Below, piece after piece: positions 54,498 to 63,888 of a stretch of 64,000 nt of DNA. Both the position numbers and the translations under genes were made by a program. The notes under the pieces are model-generated. The model ran no database searches. It was not told the DNA's origin and was given only the letters and a program-made list of their open reading frames with translations. Position 1 is the first letter of the stretch. Each line of letters starts with the position of its first letter. Source of the stretch: Planctomycetes bacterium MalM25 (GTDB lineage Bacteria > Planctomycetota > Planctomycetia > Pirellulales > Lacipirellulaceae). The stretch is from the NCBI GenBank assembly GCA_007745835.1, contig CP036424.1, positions 1,263,001 through 1,327,000 on the forward strand, written 5' to 3'.

Positions 54498-55469
54498 TCA
54501 GGCGGCGTCTCGGACCTTCTCGAGCAGGGCCTTGGTCAGGCGGATGCCCTCGTGCTCGTCGGGTTGGCCCCCTTCCCACTCGATGCCGACGTAGCCGCTG
54601 TACCCCGCGTGGAGCACGGTTTTCATAACCCGTGCAAAATCGGTATCGGTCTCCTCGCCCGATGCGTCAAACGCATGGCTCTTGGCGGAGACCGCTTTAG
54701 CGAAGGGCATCAGGTCCTCCATGCCCTGGTAGCGGTCGTACCAGACGGCGTCCGGAGTGCCCCGGCCGCTGATGCAGAAGTTGCCAAAGTCAGGCAGCGT
54801 GCCGACGTTCGGACGTCCCACCCGCCGCATCACGCCGGCGAGCCAGGCCCCGTTGCTCGACAGGCCGCCGTGGTTCTCGACCAGGACGTTCAGGCCGTAC
54901 TGGTCGGCGATCTCGCCCAGCCGCCCGAGGCCGTCCGCCGCGAGTGCTAGCTGGTCGGCGTAGCTCCCGCTCGATTGGGCGTTCACGCGGATCGAGTGGC
55001 AGCCGAGCGTCTTGGCCGCCTCGAGCCACTTCTTGTGGTTGTCGATCGCTTGGGTCCGCTTCCCGGAGTCGGCGTCGCCCAGGGCGCCCTCGCGATCGAC
55101 CATGATCAGCAGGCTGCGGACGTCGTGGTCGGCACAGCGCTGGTTCAGGTCCGCCAGGTAGGCCGCATCGGTCTCTTTCCCGCCGAAAAAGGCGGTCACG
55201 TACTCGATCGCCTCGAGGTCGAAGTCCTCCCGGGCGACTTGGGGGAACCGCAGGTTGTCCTGGCCGTCGCGGCCGAAGGTCCGGTGCAGCGACCATTCCG
55301 CGAGGGAGATGCGGAACGGGACGATCTTCTGGCTCGCCTGCTCGCCGGCCCCTTCGGCGGCCGTCGCCCAGCGGGGCGTGGCGGCCAGGGTGGCCGCGGC
55401 GGCCGTGGTTTGCAGGAACCCTCGCCGCGTGGCGGACGGGGTCTTGAGCTTCTCGGCGGGTCGAATCAC
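54498..55469 (-). CDS. Tat-exported sugar phosphate isomerase/epimerase-like TIM-barrel protein
   Basis: GTG 55469 with GGAG nine bases upstream is the best start (323 residues), directly ahead of a twin-arginine signal (TRRGFLQTTAAAATLAATP). The xylose-isomerase-like TIM barrel follows, with ISLAEWSLHRTFGRDGQDN, the strand VENHGGLSSNGAWLAGVM with a metal-binding Glu, and the closing GYVGIEWEGG with another Glu. Such proteins often partner Gfo/Idh/MocA enzymes in modifying unusual sugars, and several of those are in this window, though none adjacent. The reading frame upstream to 55538 is not needed. Confidence 0.88.
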   Translation of the reverse strand: MIRPAEKLKTPSATRRGFLQTTAAAATLAATPRWATAAEGAGEQASQKIVPFRISLAEWSLHRTFGRDGQDNLRFPQVAREDFDLEAIEYVTAFFGGKETDAAYLADLNQRCADHDVRSLLIMVDREGALGDADSGKRTQAIDNHKKWLEAAKTLGCHSIRVNAQSSGSYADQLALAADGLGRLGEIADQYGLNVLVENHGGLSSNGAWLAGVMRRVGRPNVGTLPDFGNFCISGRGTPDAVWYDRYQGMEDLMPFAKAVSAKSHAFDASGEETDTDFARVMKTVLHAGYSGYVGIEWEGGQPDEHEGIRLTKALLEKVRDAA

Positions 55470-55749
55470 GGCGTCTTGCTCCGATTTGTTGGAAGAGAAC
55501 CACTTCGATGCCACCCCACGTGGCCAACTAAGTCGCATTCTCGGCAGAGTTTACGCGGGAAACAACTCTCTGTCCCCACAGAAGGTTGATCAAACAATTC
55601 GCCGCCCCGCCCGAGCCCGTTGACCACACTCCCTGCCGACCCGAGAATCCAGCGACCTAAAGCAACGCAAAAACGGCCCCGCCGGCCGATAACCCGGCTT
55701 CCGGCCCGTTCCCACCGACCACACGCCCACCGCGACGCAGGAGTCCCGA

Positions 55750-56988
55750 ATGTCTGCCCCCATCACGATGAACGACGGCAAGCTGGTCGTCCCCGACGAG
55801 CCGATCATCCCGTTCATCGAGGGCGATGGCACCGGGCCCGACATCTGGCGCGCCAGCCAGGCCACGCTCGACGCCGCGGTCGAGAAGGCGTACGGCGGCG
55901 GCAAGAAGATCGCCTGGAAGGAGGTCCTCGCCGGCCAAAAGGCGAAGGACCAGACGGGCGAGTGGCTCCCCGACGCCACGCTCGACGCCTTCCGCACCTA
56001 CCTGGTCGGCATCAAGGGCCCGCTCACCACGCCCACCGGCGGTGGCATCCGCTCGCTGAACGTCGCCCTGCGGCAGATCCTCGACCTGTACACCTGCCTG
56101 CGGCCCGTCCAGTACTTCGCGGGCGTCCCCTCGCCGGTGGTGAAGCCGGAGCTGACCGACATGGTCATCTTCCGCGAGAACTCCGAGGACATCTACGCCG
56201 GCATCGAGTTCGAGCACGGCACGGAAGATTGCGACAAGGTGAAGCAGCTCCTCGCCGAGGCGTTCCCCGAGCGTTTCAAGAAGGTCCGCTTCCCCGAGAC
56301 CGCCGGCATTGGCATCAAGCCGGTCAGCCAGCAGGGGACCGCGCGCCTGGTGAAGGCCGCCATCCAGTACGCGATCGACAACGACAAGGAGTCGGTCACG
56401 CTGGTCCACAAGGGGAACATCATGAAGTTCACCGAGGGCGCCTTCATGAAGTGGGGCTACGAGACGGCCGCTTCGCAGTTCGACGCGGCCCCGCTCGACG
56501 GCGGGCCGTGGCACGTCATCAAGAAGGGGACGCACGGCGCCAAGCGGGACATCGTCATCAAAGACGTGATCGCCGACGCGATGCTCCAGCAGATCCTCAC
56601 CCGCCCCGCCGAGTACGATGTGATCGCCACGCTCAACCTGAACGGCGACTACATCAGTGACGCGCTCGCGGCGTGCGTCGGTGGCATCGGCATCGCGCCG
56701 GGCGGCAACATCAACTACGACACGGGCCACGCCATCTTCGAGGCCACGCACGGCACCGCGCCCAAGTACGCCGACCAGGACAAGGTGAACCCGGGCAGCG
56801 TGATCCTGAGCGGCGAGATGATGCTCCGCCACCTCGGCTGGACCGAGGCGGCCGACCTGATCATCAAAGGCCTGAACGGCGCGATCGGCGCAAAGACGGT
56901 CACCTACGACTTCGAGCGCCTGATGAAGGGCGCCACCCTGGTGAAGTGCAGCGAGTTCGGCGAAGCGATCGTGAAACACATGGGGTGA
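55750..56988 (+). CDS. icd: Isocitrate dehydrogenase, NADP-type
   Basis: Normal length (412 residues) and all key motifs: [16 protein letters not shown] near the start, [20 protein letters not shown] (the Ser and Arg that bind isocitrate), the YAGIEFE segment, and [20 protein letters not shown] near 340, which holds the NADP-selective region. It oxidises isocitrate to 2-oxoglutarate in the TCA cycle. The Ser in IRSLN is the position that IDH kinase modifies in E. coli. A TTGACC-17-GAGAAT pair at 55620-55648 is a weak promoter candidate. The downstream gene is foreign in composition. Confidence 0.96.
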   Translation: MSAPITMNDGKLVVPDEPIIPFIEGDGTGPDIWRASQATLDAAVEKAYGGGKKIAWKEVLAGQKAKDQTGEWLPDATLDAFRTYLVGIKGPLTTPTGGGIRSLNVALRQILDLYTCLRPVQYFAGVPSPVVKPELTDMVIFRENSEDIYAGIEFEHGTEDCDKVKQLLAEAFPERFKKVRFPETAGIGIKPVSQQGTARLVKAAIQYAIDNDKESVTLVHKGNIMKFTEGAFMKWGYETAASQFDAAPLDGGPWHVIKKGTHGAKRDIVIKDVIADAMLQQILTRPAEYDVIATLNLNGDYISDALAACVGGIGIAPGGNINYDTGHAIFEATHGTAPKYADQDKVNPGSVILSGEMMLRHLGWTEAADLIIKGLNGAIGAKTVTYDFERLMKGATLVKCSEFGEAIVKHMG

Positions 56989-57011
56989 GCGCGAGGGCGG
57001 TCGAATTAGTC

Positions 57012-57192
57012 ATGTCTTCTGAAGGGATTTCCCGTAGCCAGTAACGATCAAACGCTCGTAAAGCAGCTTGTAAAAGAGCATCGTGATACGCATGGCCAAG
57101 GCTTAACCGAAGCAGAGCATTTCGAACTATACGCAGCACAGCAGATACTCAAAGACTACGATTTTACCTTCCCTGAAATCGAAGATGGTGTC
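57012..57192 (+). other. In-frame 5' extension of the AIPR gene without a usable start codon
   Basis: The frame of the AIPR gene is open from 57010 back to a TAG at 57007. Its translation reads like protein: QTLVKQLVKEHRDTHGQGLT, then FELYAAQQILKDYDFTFPEI. No ATG, GTG or TTG lies in this frame before the TTG at 57193. An ATG at 57012 is one frame off and stops at 57042 after ten codons; skipping one base around 57030-57041 would join it to this frame. A frameshift is the simplest reading. Confidence 0.6.
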
Positions 57193-58695
57193 TTGGGTGG
57201 AGGCAACGATGGCGGTATCGACGGCCTGTTTGTCATCGTTGATGGCGACCCACTGCGGGATGATACGGAGTATGATCGAATCCGGAAGAACGCAGAGGTA
57301 GACGTATACATACTGCAGGCGAAGCGATCTGCAGGTTTTAATGAGAGTGCTATCGAACGGTTTTCTTCCTTTGCGCCGGATCTGCTTGACCTGGACGGGA
57401 CCGAAGACGACTGGCCGTACTCTGAGGATGTGGCGGATGCTATCCGCAGTTTTCGGGAACTCTATTCTGCGATAGGGACTAAGTTTCCTAAGTTGCGGGT
57501 GTCTTTCGTGTACTGCAGCTTGGGTGATCAGGTTAGTGCTGGAGTGAAGCGAAAGGGTGAGCGGCTTCGCTCTGATGTGGAGTCCATGGACTCTCAGGTA
57601 GAGGTGTCAGTTGACTTTGTGGGTGCGAGTGCGCTGCTGTCGCTTGCGCGTAAGCTGCCGCAGGCTAGTTATGCGCTTGACTGTGCTGAGATACTGACAA
57701 CGTCGGATAGCGAAGGCTTTGTGTGCTTGGTTCCAATCGAATCTTATTGCAGGTTTATCAGGACGGAAGATGGTCGCCAGCGTAGTCAGCTCTTTGAAGC
57801 CAACGTGCGGGACTACCAGGGGCGTACCGTCGTCAACGACGAAATACAGGACACGCTTACAAAGGGAGAAGGCGATGATTTCTGGTGGCTAAATAACGGC
57901 GTGACAATAATCGCCAGCAAGGCAGTTCAGAGATCAAAGACGCTGGATGTAGAAACGCCTCAGATTGTCAATGGATTGCAGACTTCTTCAGAGCTGCTGC
58001 AGTATGTGTCAAGGGGTATTCGGACTGGCGACTCTCGGAAGGTTCTTGTTCGTGTAATAGTTACAGAGGATGAGGCGGCACGGGATCGAATTATACGTGC
58101 TACAAATAGCCAGACGCAGGTGCAACAGGCGTCGTTGAGGGCTACCGAGAAAATTCAGCGAGATATCGAAGCTTTTTTTAGATCGAAGCAGCTCTATTAC
58201 GATCGCCGTAAGAACTTCTACAAGAACAGTGGCAAGCCGCGCAATAGAATAGTTGGCATTCCTCAGCTAGCACAGGCTGTGATGGCGATCGCGTTGTATG
58301 CTCCGAACACCGCCCGAGCGCGACCTTCGTCGCTGTTGAAGCGAGACGAGACCTACCTGCAGGTCTTTAATCCCAAGTATCCAATCCAAATGTACCACGC
58401 GTGCGCCATTGTTGTACGCAAGGTTGATGAGCGGCTCCGCGGAGATCGCTGGAGCATGAGTTCGCGCGAACGCAATAACCTTAAGTTTTATGTGGCGTAT
58501 TACGTAGTCGCTCGCAAGCTAAGGCAGAAGAATCCTAAGGCATCTGCGCTAGCGAAACTCGATCCATCTTCGATTACAGCTAAAGCTATTGATGACGCAG
58601 TAAAGGTGGTTAAGAAGGAGTATGTAGCACTTGGTGGTACTGATGATGTCGCAAAGGGAAGTGGGCTGATTACCGCGGTGCGAGGTCTGTTGTAG
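57193..58695 (+). CDS. AIPR-family abortive-infection protein with nuclease-like N-terminus
   Basis: The first standard start in frame is a TTG at 57193, giving 500 residues. The AIPR core is clear in the middle: DFWWLNNGVTIIASKA near 225, then TPQIVNGLQTSSELLQYV and RIIRATNSQTQVQQASLRAT near 300. The N-terminus resembles an Mrr-type PD-(D/E)XK nuclease: GGIDGLFV supplies the Asp, and VYILQAKRSAGF a Q-x-K. The preceding conserved Glu lies upstream of the TTG, so the true protein is probably longer (see 57012-57192). AIPR proteins are linked to phage abortive infection. Codon use and A+T content differ clearly from the flanks, a sign of transfer. Confidence 0.88.
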   Translation: MGGGNDGGIDGLFVIVDGDPLRDDTEYDRIRKNAEVDVYILQAKRSAGFNESAIERFSSFAPDLLDLDGTEDDWPYSEDVADAIRSFRELYSAIGTKFPKLRVSFVYCSLGDQVSAGVKRKGERLRSDVESMDSQVEVSVDFVGASALLSLARKLPQASYALDCAEILTTSDSEGFVCLVPIESYCRFIRTEDGRQRSQLFEANVRDYQGRTVVNDEIQDTLTKGEGDDFWWLNNGVTIIASKAVQRSKTLDVETPQIVNGLQTSSELLQYVSRGIRTGDSRKVLVRVIVTEDEAARDRIIRATNSQTQVQQASLRATEKIQRDIEAFFRSKQLYYDRRKNFYKNSGKPRNRIVGIPQLAQAVMAIALYAPNTARARPSSLLKRDETYLQVFNPKYPIQMYHACAIVVRKVDERLRGDRWSMSSRERNNLKFYVAYYVVARKLRQKNPKASALAKLDPSSITAKAIDDAVKVVKKEYVALGGTDDVAKGSGLITAVRGLL

Positions 58696-58730
58696 ACGAA
58701 TCGGGGTGCCATGCTCTTGCGGTAGCCGCC

Positions 58731-58753
58731 GGGTGCCACTGGCTCCGCCAGTG
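58731..58753. repeat. Palindromic repeat family C, short copy
   Basis: GGGTGCCACTGGCTCCGCCAGTG contains a CACTGGC...GCCAGTG hairpin. The prefix GGGTGCCACT is shared with the copy at 59014, and similar GGGTGCCA and CACTGGC fragments lie around it (58703-58712, 58791-58797). Confidence 0.72.
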
Positions 58754-58870
58754 ATTTAGCCGTTTCATTCGATCCGTTGAGGTCCGTTAGGCACTGGCAG
58801 AGCCCGTGGCAGACGTTGTCCCGACCACGCCACAGCTTGGCGGCTGCTTGCCGAACCCAGGGAGCGGCCA

Positions 58871-59011
58871 CTACTCGCTCATCGGCGCCGCGCCGAGGTC
58901 GGGGATCGCTTGCAGCGGGAGGTCGGCGTGGGACTCGAAGTACTCGAGCGCGCGGCGGGCCGCCTCGGCGGCGGGCTGCGGTGAGGGGCCGGCGTTTGGT
59001 GGTTCAGCCCC
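58871..59011 (-). pseudogene. C-terminal gene remnant
   Basis: On the minus strand a frame ends at TAG 58871-58873 and reads PSPQPAAEAARRALEYFESH, then ADLPLQAIPDLGAAPMSE. The composition is that of a genuine GC-rich C-terminus. Upstream the frame runs straight into a family C repeat and has no credible start, so it looks truncated by rearrangement. I do not recognise the parent protein. Confidence 0.4.
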
Positions 59012-59012
59012 C

Positions 59013-59046
<34 letters not shown>

Positions 59047-59206
59047 GCGTGCCCCACGGACTTTACCAGAATTCCGCCCGAGAATCCGGAAACAATCGCT
59101 CCCGCCGTACGCTAGGAAGGGTGGAGGCCGCCGGTGGGGCGGCTCGATCTGGGGTGGCCTAGCTCCGTGAGGGCGCTGGGCCGCCGATTCCCTGAGGGGT
59201 TGACCG

Positions 59207-59527
59207 ATGAAGGCGACGTACATTCTTGCCGCCGCGGCGATGCTGCTGGCGGTCTCGCTCTTGGCCGTCAGCGAGGCGGAGGCCCGTCGGGGCTGGCGCC
59301 GCGCCCGCTGGTCGACGCCGACTTATCGGAGTTCGGGCGTGTACCGGAGCTCGACGACCACTTACCGGAGCCCTTCGTCCCCGACGGTCTGGCGGGCGAA
59401 CCGCTACGACAGCCGGGGCCCGGTCACTTACTCGGGCGTGAGCCGCGCCGAGCAGGATTACTGGAACCGCCGCGACGCTTGGTACGACCACGCCTACGGC
59501 GGCTGGCGCCCCGAGGATTTCCGTTGA
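59207..59527 (+). CDS. Small secreted Arg/Ser/Tyr-rich protein
   Basis: The ATG at 59207 has GAGGGG seven bases upstream. A clean signal peptide (residues 1-26, ending SEAEA) precedes a basic 80-residue mature part with repeated YRSS-type units (PTYRSSGVYRSSTTTYRS) and a Trp/Tyr-rich end (EQDYWNRRDAWYDHAYGGW). The composition suggests binding to an anionic surface polymer or a structural role. I do not recognise a family. The sulfatase gene is convergent, ending 31 bp away. Confidence 0.75.
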   Translation: MKATYILAAAAMLLAVSLLAVSEAEARRGWRRARWSTPTYRSSGVYRSSTTTYRSPSSPTVWRANRYDSRGPVTYSGVSRAEQDYWNRRDAWYDHAYGGWRPEDFR

Positions 59528-59558
59528 GCGCCCTGCCCGGGCGGCCGCCTTACTCGCC

Positions 59559-61184
59559 CTACTCGGAGAGGCTCCCCGCGGGCGGGTCGTGCTCGGTGGC
59601 GTAGTTGTCGTAGCCGGGCAGGACCGATTCGAGGCGGGTCCGCTCCGCTCGGTGGGCGGGGGAGACCGTTTGCCAGTCTTTGATCGGCGCGAAGTCGATC
59701 AGGTCGTCGGGCTCCTCCGACACGTCCCACCAGCGGGCGTTGCCGTCGCGCATCACGCGTTGGCCGCGGATGAGCTGCCGCTCGCTCTTGTAGGCGTAGG
59801 TCCAATCGCGGTGGGTGTCCGTGCCGGTGGTGAGCAGCGGCCAGAGGCTGCGGCCGTCGAGCTCGTAGTCGGCGGGGATCCGTGTCCCTACCAGGTCGGC
59901 GAGGGTGGGCAGCAGGTCGGCCATCGAGGCGACCTGGTCGAGGCGGCCCCGCTTCGTGAGCTGGGCGCCGGGGGCGGAGACGATCAGCGGCACGTGGCAG
60001 CCGCGCTGGCGGTCGTGGATCGTCTTGCCGTAGCCGGACGTGCCGTTGTCGGCCGCCAGGATGAGGATCGTGTTGTCGAGCTGGCCGAGCTCCTCGAGCT
60101 TCCGCAGGTAGAGCCACACGGTGTAGTCGAGGTACTCCAGGTGGCTCTTCATGCCGGGCGGGGTGACGGTGCCGTGCGTGTCGTACTCGCCCCGGTCGCC
60201 GGTGACGCGCGGCTCGGTGCGGGAGTACGCCTCGCCGTCCCAGTGGAGGATCGGCGTGCCGGGCCACTTGTCGGTCGAGTCGGGGCGGAGCCAGTCGTAG
60301 GCGTCGTGCCCCAGGTGGGTCGTGTGGTAGACGAAGAACGGCTTGCCCGCGGCGTGCTGCCGGTCGATGAAGTCGAGCGTGAGGTCGATCTCGACGTCGG
60401 GCCCGTAGGTGTGCAGGCCGTAGCCGGCGCGGCTCGCTGCGGTGTTCGGCCACCATTCGAAGGGCTCGTCGGAGCCGGGGTGGTTCATCAGGGCGACGGC
60501 CGGCTGCCAGTACCAACTCATCTGGCCGTAGCTCTGGACTTCCTTGCCCGTGTCTTTGTCGATGAGCTTCGACTTCCCGTACGCGCCCTGGGGGACCAAG
60601 TGGAAGTCGGTGTGCTGGTTGGGCGGCAGGTGCGGGAAGTAGCCGGGCGTGAAGACGCCCTCGTCGAAGCCGAAGCGTTGCAGGTCGGCGGACTTCATTT
60701 GCGTCTTGCCGGTCCATAGCGTGGCGTAGCCCGCCTGTTGCGCGACGTGGCCGATCAGCAGGGGAGAGGTCTCGTAGAGCGCGACGGTCCGCTGGCGTTT
60801 CCCGCCGTCCCGCTGGCGTTTCCCGCCGTCGGCCACCCGGCCGTAGTCGCCGTTGTGCCACCACTTGTGGGTCGAGGCGTAACGCCCGGTCATCATCATC
60901 GCGCGACTCGGCGAGCAGACCGTCGCCGCCCAGGCGTTGGCGAACCAGACCCCCTCGCGCGCCAGCCGGTCGACCACCGGCATGCGGCCGCGCGCGGCGG
61001 GGTCGGTCGTGTCCGAACCGCGATGCCCCGACCAGACGGTCGAGCCGTAGACCGGGAACTCCCGGGCGCTGATGTCGTCCGCGTAGATGAGCACGACGTT
61101 CGGCCGCTGTGCCGAATCGGACCAGGCCGAGGTGGCGACGCCAAGAAACACGAGGAACGCGGTTAGTGGGCGGTAGTTAAGCAT
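59559..61184 (-). CDS. Exported sulfatase
   Basis: The ATG at 61184 opens a signal peptide (MLNYRPLTAFLVFLGVATSA); 541 residues. The sulfatase core is complete: PNVVLIYADDISAREF (metal Asp pair), the formylglycine site VCSPSRAMMMTGRY near 105 (C-x-P-S-R, so anaerobic-type modifying enzyme is not needed), the HLGHDAYDWL region, and AADNGTSGYGKT with metal-binding Asp and Asn. It hydrolyses sulfate esters, probably on algal polysaccharides. An in-frame 21-bp tandem repeat duplicates DGGKRQR near residue 125. The longer frame to 61370 is not supported. Confidence 0.94.
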   Translation of the reverse strand: MLNYRPLTAFLVFLGVATSAWSDSAQRPNVVLIYADDISAREFPVYGSTVWSGHRGSDTTDPAARGRMPVVDRLAREGVWFANAWAATVCSPSRAMMMTGRYASTHKWWHNGDYGRVADGGKRQRDGGKRQRTVALYETSPLLIGHVAQQAGYATLWTGKTQMKSADLQRFGFDEGVFTPGYFPHLPPNQHTDFHLVPQGAYGKSKLIDKDTGKEVQSYGQMSWYWQPAVALMNHPGSDEPFEWWPNTAASRAGYGLHTYGPDVEIDLTLDFIDRQHAAGKPFFVYHTTHLGHDAYDWLRPDSTDKWPGTPILHWDGEAYSRTEPRVTGDRGEYDTHGTVTPPGMKSHLEYLDYTVWLYLRKLEELGQLDNTILILAADNGTSGYGKTIHDRQRGCHVPLIVSAPGAQLTKRGRLDQVASMADLLPTLADLVGTRIPADYELDGRSLWPLLTTGTDTHRDWTYAYKSERQLIRGQRVMRDGNARWWDVSEEPDDLIDFAPIKDWQTVSPAHRAERTRLESVLPGYDNYATEHDPPAGSLSE

Positions 61185-61554
61185 GGCGGCACGCGATTCG
61201 GCATGGAGTAGGACTCGTGAGCAAGCGGCGCCAAGCGATAAACCTTGAGGCGCCGCCCGCCAATACAACGTCTCAGCCGGGCGGATTTTCGCCCGTTCTT
61301 TGGAAACTGCCCAAACTGCGTCTCTTGGGAGGGGGGTCGGCGTCACGGTGGGGCCCGCAGCCAACGCCAAGAGGGCAGCAGGCAGCAGGGGACGGGGAGC
61401 GGGGTGAAGCCATTCAGTTTACTCGCTCGGTGGGACCAGGAGGGGGCGTCCGCTGCGTAGGGTCAGCGGGTGGTTGGGGCGGGGCGTGGCCGGCGTGTAG
61501 ACTGTTCGGCGAGGTACTCGTCTCTCTTCTCCTGCTTCTCCATCCGGCGGTCCG
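61185..61554. other. Divergent promoter region between sulfatase and oxidoreductase
   Basis: About 370 bp of GC-rich DNA between two divergent genes. Short open frames cross it but none is convincing. It should hold both promoters; no clear box, repeat or terminator was seen. Confidence 0.55.
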
Positions 61555-62871
61555 ATGCCTAAAGCTCGCACACGGTCACGACGCCGTTTCCTCCAGGCCG
61601 CTTCGGCGACGGCCGCTGGGAGCCTGTTCTCTCCCGGGCCCGTTTGGGGGTTGAACCCGAAGTCGGCCCACGCCAACGAACGGGTCCGCGTTGCGATGAT
61701 CGGTTGCGGTCTGCGCGGCAACCAGCTCTCGGACAACCTGCCCGACGACTGCCAGATCGTGGCGACCGTCGACGCGTACCTGCCCCGCGCCCGGCGCCTC
61801 GCCGCGAAGCTCCCCGGCGAAGTCGAATCGGTCGCCGATTACCGCACGATCTTCGACCGCGACGACCTCGACGGGGTGATGATCGCCTCGACGGGGCAGC
61901 ACCACGTGCTGCCGGCCATGCTCGCGTGCCAGGCGGGGAGGGATGTGTACGTCGAGAAGCCGCTCTCGAACTACTTCGCCGAAGGGCGCGCGCTGGTCTC
62001 CGCCGCACGGCGTTACGAACGCGTGGTGCAGGTGGGCACCCAGCAACGCACGATGGAGATGGATCGCTTCGCGTGCGAGCTGGTGCGCGACGGGGGGATC
62101 GGCGAGCTGCACGCGGTCGAGTGCGTGAACTACGGCAGCGCACAGCCCTACCCGGCGGAAGGTCTCCCCGAGGAGCCGGTCCCCGAGGGGATGGACTGGG
62201 ACGTCTGGCTCGGCTGCGCCCCGCATCGGCCGTACAACAAGCGGCTCTGCGATTGGGTCTCCCAGAAGTCCAGTGGCTGGCAGGGGTGGCGTGACTACCA
62301 CGTCGGCGGGATCGGCGGCATGGGCGCCCACTCGCTCGACATGGTGCAGTACGCCCTCGGCATGGACGACAGCGGTCCGGTCGAGTTGTGGCCCAAGGGG
62401 GTCGACGCGGCGGGCATACGCCGTGTCGATTTCCGCTACGCGAACGGCGTTGAGGTCCGTTCGAGTTACCCCAGCAAGCGGCCGTTCCGGGGCCCGCGTC
62501 TGGGGGCGATCTTCGTCGGCTCGAAATGCAAGATCGAGATCAACCGCAACCGCTTCGTGACCAACCCGGTCGACTTCGTCAAAGACGGCCCCCCCGCCGA
62601 GCTGGCGGAGAAGTGGGAAGGGCCGGGGTGGATCGCGCGAGACCACGTCGCTGACTGGCTCGACGCGATCAAGACCCGCCGCCGACCGAACGCCGACGTG
62701 GAGATCGGCCACCGCACGGCGACGGTGTACCACCTGATCAGCATCACCCGGCTGCTGAACCGTCGCCTCAAGTGGGACCCGATCGCCGAACGCTTCCCCG
62801 AGGACGACGAGGCGAATGCGCTGCTCGAAATGCCTCGAAGAAAGGGCTGGGAGCTGCCGGAGGTCGTGTGA
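61555..62871 (+). CDS. Tat-exported Gfo/Idh/MocA-family oxidoreductase
   Basis: Third member of this family in the window (438 residues). A twin-arginine signal (SRRRFLQAASATAAGSLFSP) is followed by the Rossmann motif VRVAMIGCGLRGNQLSD, the DRDDLDGVMIASTGQHHV segment and the EKP motif in DVYVEKPLSNYFAEGRAL. GGIGGMGAHSLDMVQYALG gives the substrate-domain His, and the C-terminus is TAT-family typical (EMPRRKGWELPEVV). It is divergent from a sulfatase, which suggests that both act on sulfated or modified sugars outside the cytoplasm; that link is inference. ATG at 61555. Confidence 0.94.
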   Translation: MPKARTRSRRRFLQAASATAAGSLFSPGPVWGLNPKSAHANERVRVAMIGCGLRGNQLSDNLPDDCQIVATVDAYLPRARRLAAKLPGEVESVADYRTIFDRDDLDGVMIASTGQHHVLPAMLACQAGRDVYVEKPLSNYFAEGRALVSAARRYERVVQVGTQQRTMEMDRFACELVRDGGIGELHAVECVNYGSAQPYPAEGLPEEPVPEGMDWDVWLGCAPHRPYNKRLCDWVSQKSSGWQGWRDYHVGGIGGMGAHSLDMVQYALGMDDSGPVELWPKGVDAAGIRRVDFRYANGVEVRSSYPSKRPFRGPRLGAIFVGSKCKIEINRNRFVTNPVDFVKDGPPAELAEKWEGPGWIARDHVADWLDAIKTRRRPNADVEIGHRTATVYHLISITRLLNRRLKWDPIAERFPEDDEANALLEMPRRKGWELPEVV

Positions 62872-62883
62872 CACGGGACGGGG

Positions 62884-63888
62884 TCATAACCCCTCGAGCA
62901 CGTTCTTGCCAATCGCCCGACCGCTCTCCTGGATCGTGTGGGCCTCCTTGAGGCTTTCCACGCTCATCTTGCCGAGGTTGTTGGTGACCGTGGAGATCAG
63001 CTCACCCCGGTCGAGCATTTCGGAGACCCGCGTGAGCAGCTCGTGCTGCTTCGCCAGGTCGGCGGTCTGGAACATCGAGCGGGTGAACATGAACTCCCAG
63101 CTGAAGTGGAGCGCCTTCTGCTTGCCCGGCAGGATGTCGAGGTGCGATGGGTCGTCGATGAACGCGACGTGACCGCGGGGTTCGATCATCTCAAGGATCG
63201 CGGGGAAGTGCCCCTCGGTCCCGGTCAGCGAAGCGACGAAGCTTGGCTGGAGATTGAGAGCGCCCATCTGATCGACCAACGATTCGCGGTGGTTGATCAC
63301 GTGGTCGGCGCCCATCTTCTCGACCCAGGCGATCGTTTCGGGGCGCGACGCCGTGGCGACGACGGTCAGCCCGGTGAGCTTCTTGGCGAGTTGGATGAGG
63401 ATCGAACCGACCCCGCCCGCACCGCCGAGGATCAGCAGGGTTTGTCCCCCGCCGGCGCCCTCTTCGATGCCCAGAGAATCGAAGAGAAGCTCCCAAGCGG
63501 TGATCGAGGTGAGTGGCAGGCCGGCTGCCTCGGCAAAGCCGAGCGACTCCGGTTTCTTGCCGACGATCCGCTCGTCGACCGCGTGCAGCTCGCTGTTCGT
63601 GCCGGGCCGCGTCAGGTCGCCGGCGTAGAAGACCTGGTCGCCGACGCGGAAGTTGCGGACCTCGGCCCCCACGTCGCGGACCACGCCCGCGGCGTCGTAG
63701 CCCAGGACCTTGGGCTCGCCCTCGGGCTCGGCGCGGACGCGGACCTTGGTGTCGACCGGGTTGACCGACACGCCCCGCACCTCGACCAGCAGGTCGCGTG
63801 GGCCGACCTCGGGCGCGGGCGCGTCGAACTCGACGAGTGAATCGGGTTCCGAGATGGGGCCGGTCTTGGGGTAGCCGATCGCTTTCAT
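62884..63888 (-). CDS. Quinone oxidoreductase-like MDR (zinc-independent alcohol dehydrogenase family)
   Basis: The 334-residue product is a medium-chain dehydrogenase/reductase. The N-terminal GroES-like domain has [15 protein letters not shown] and [10 protein letters not shown] without the zinc-ligand Cys, as in quinone oxidoreductases. The nucleotide domain has [20 protein letters not shown] near 150 and [20 protein letters not shown], pointing to NADPH. It reduces quinones or enals. The ATG at 63888 overlaps the stop of a sulfatase gene (ATGA), so the two are probably coupled. Sulfatase pairing with such an enzyme is unusual. Confidence 0.9.
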   Translation of the reverse strand: MKAIGYPKTGPISEPDSLVEFDAPAPEVGPRDLLVEVRGVSVNPVDTKVRVRAEPEGEPKVLGYDAAGVVRDVGAEVRNFRVGDQVFYAGDLTRPGTNSELHAVDERIVGKKPESLGFAEAAGLPLTSITAWELLFDSLGIEEGAGGGQTLLILGGAGGVGSILIQLAKKLTGLTVVATASRPETIAWVEKMGADHVINHRESLVDQMGALNLQPSFVASLTGTEGHFPAILEMIEPRGHVAFIDDPSHLDILPGKQKALHFSWEFMFTRSMFQTADLAKQHELLTRVSEMLDRGELISTVTNNLGKMSVESLKEAHTIQESGRAIGKNVLEGL

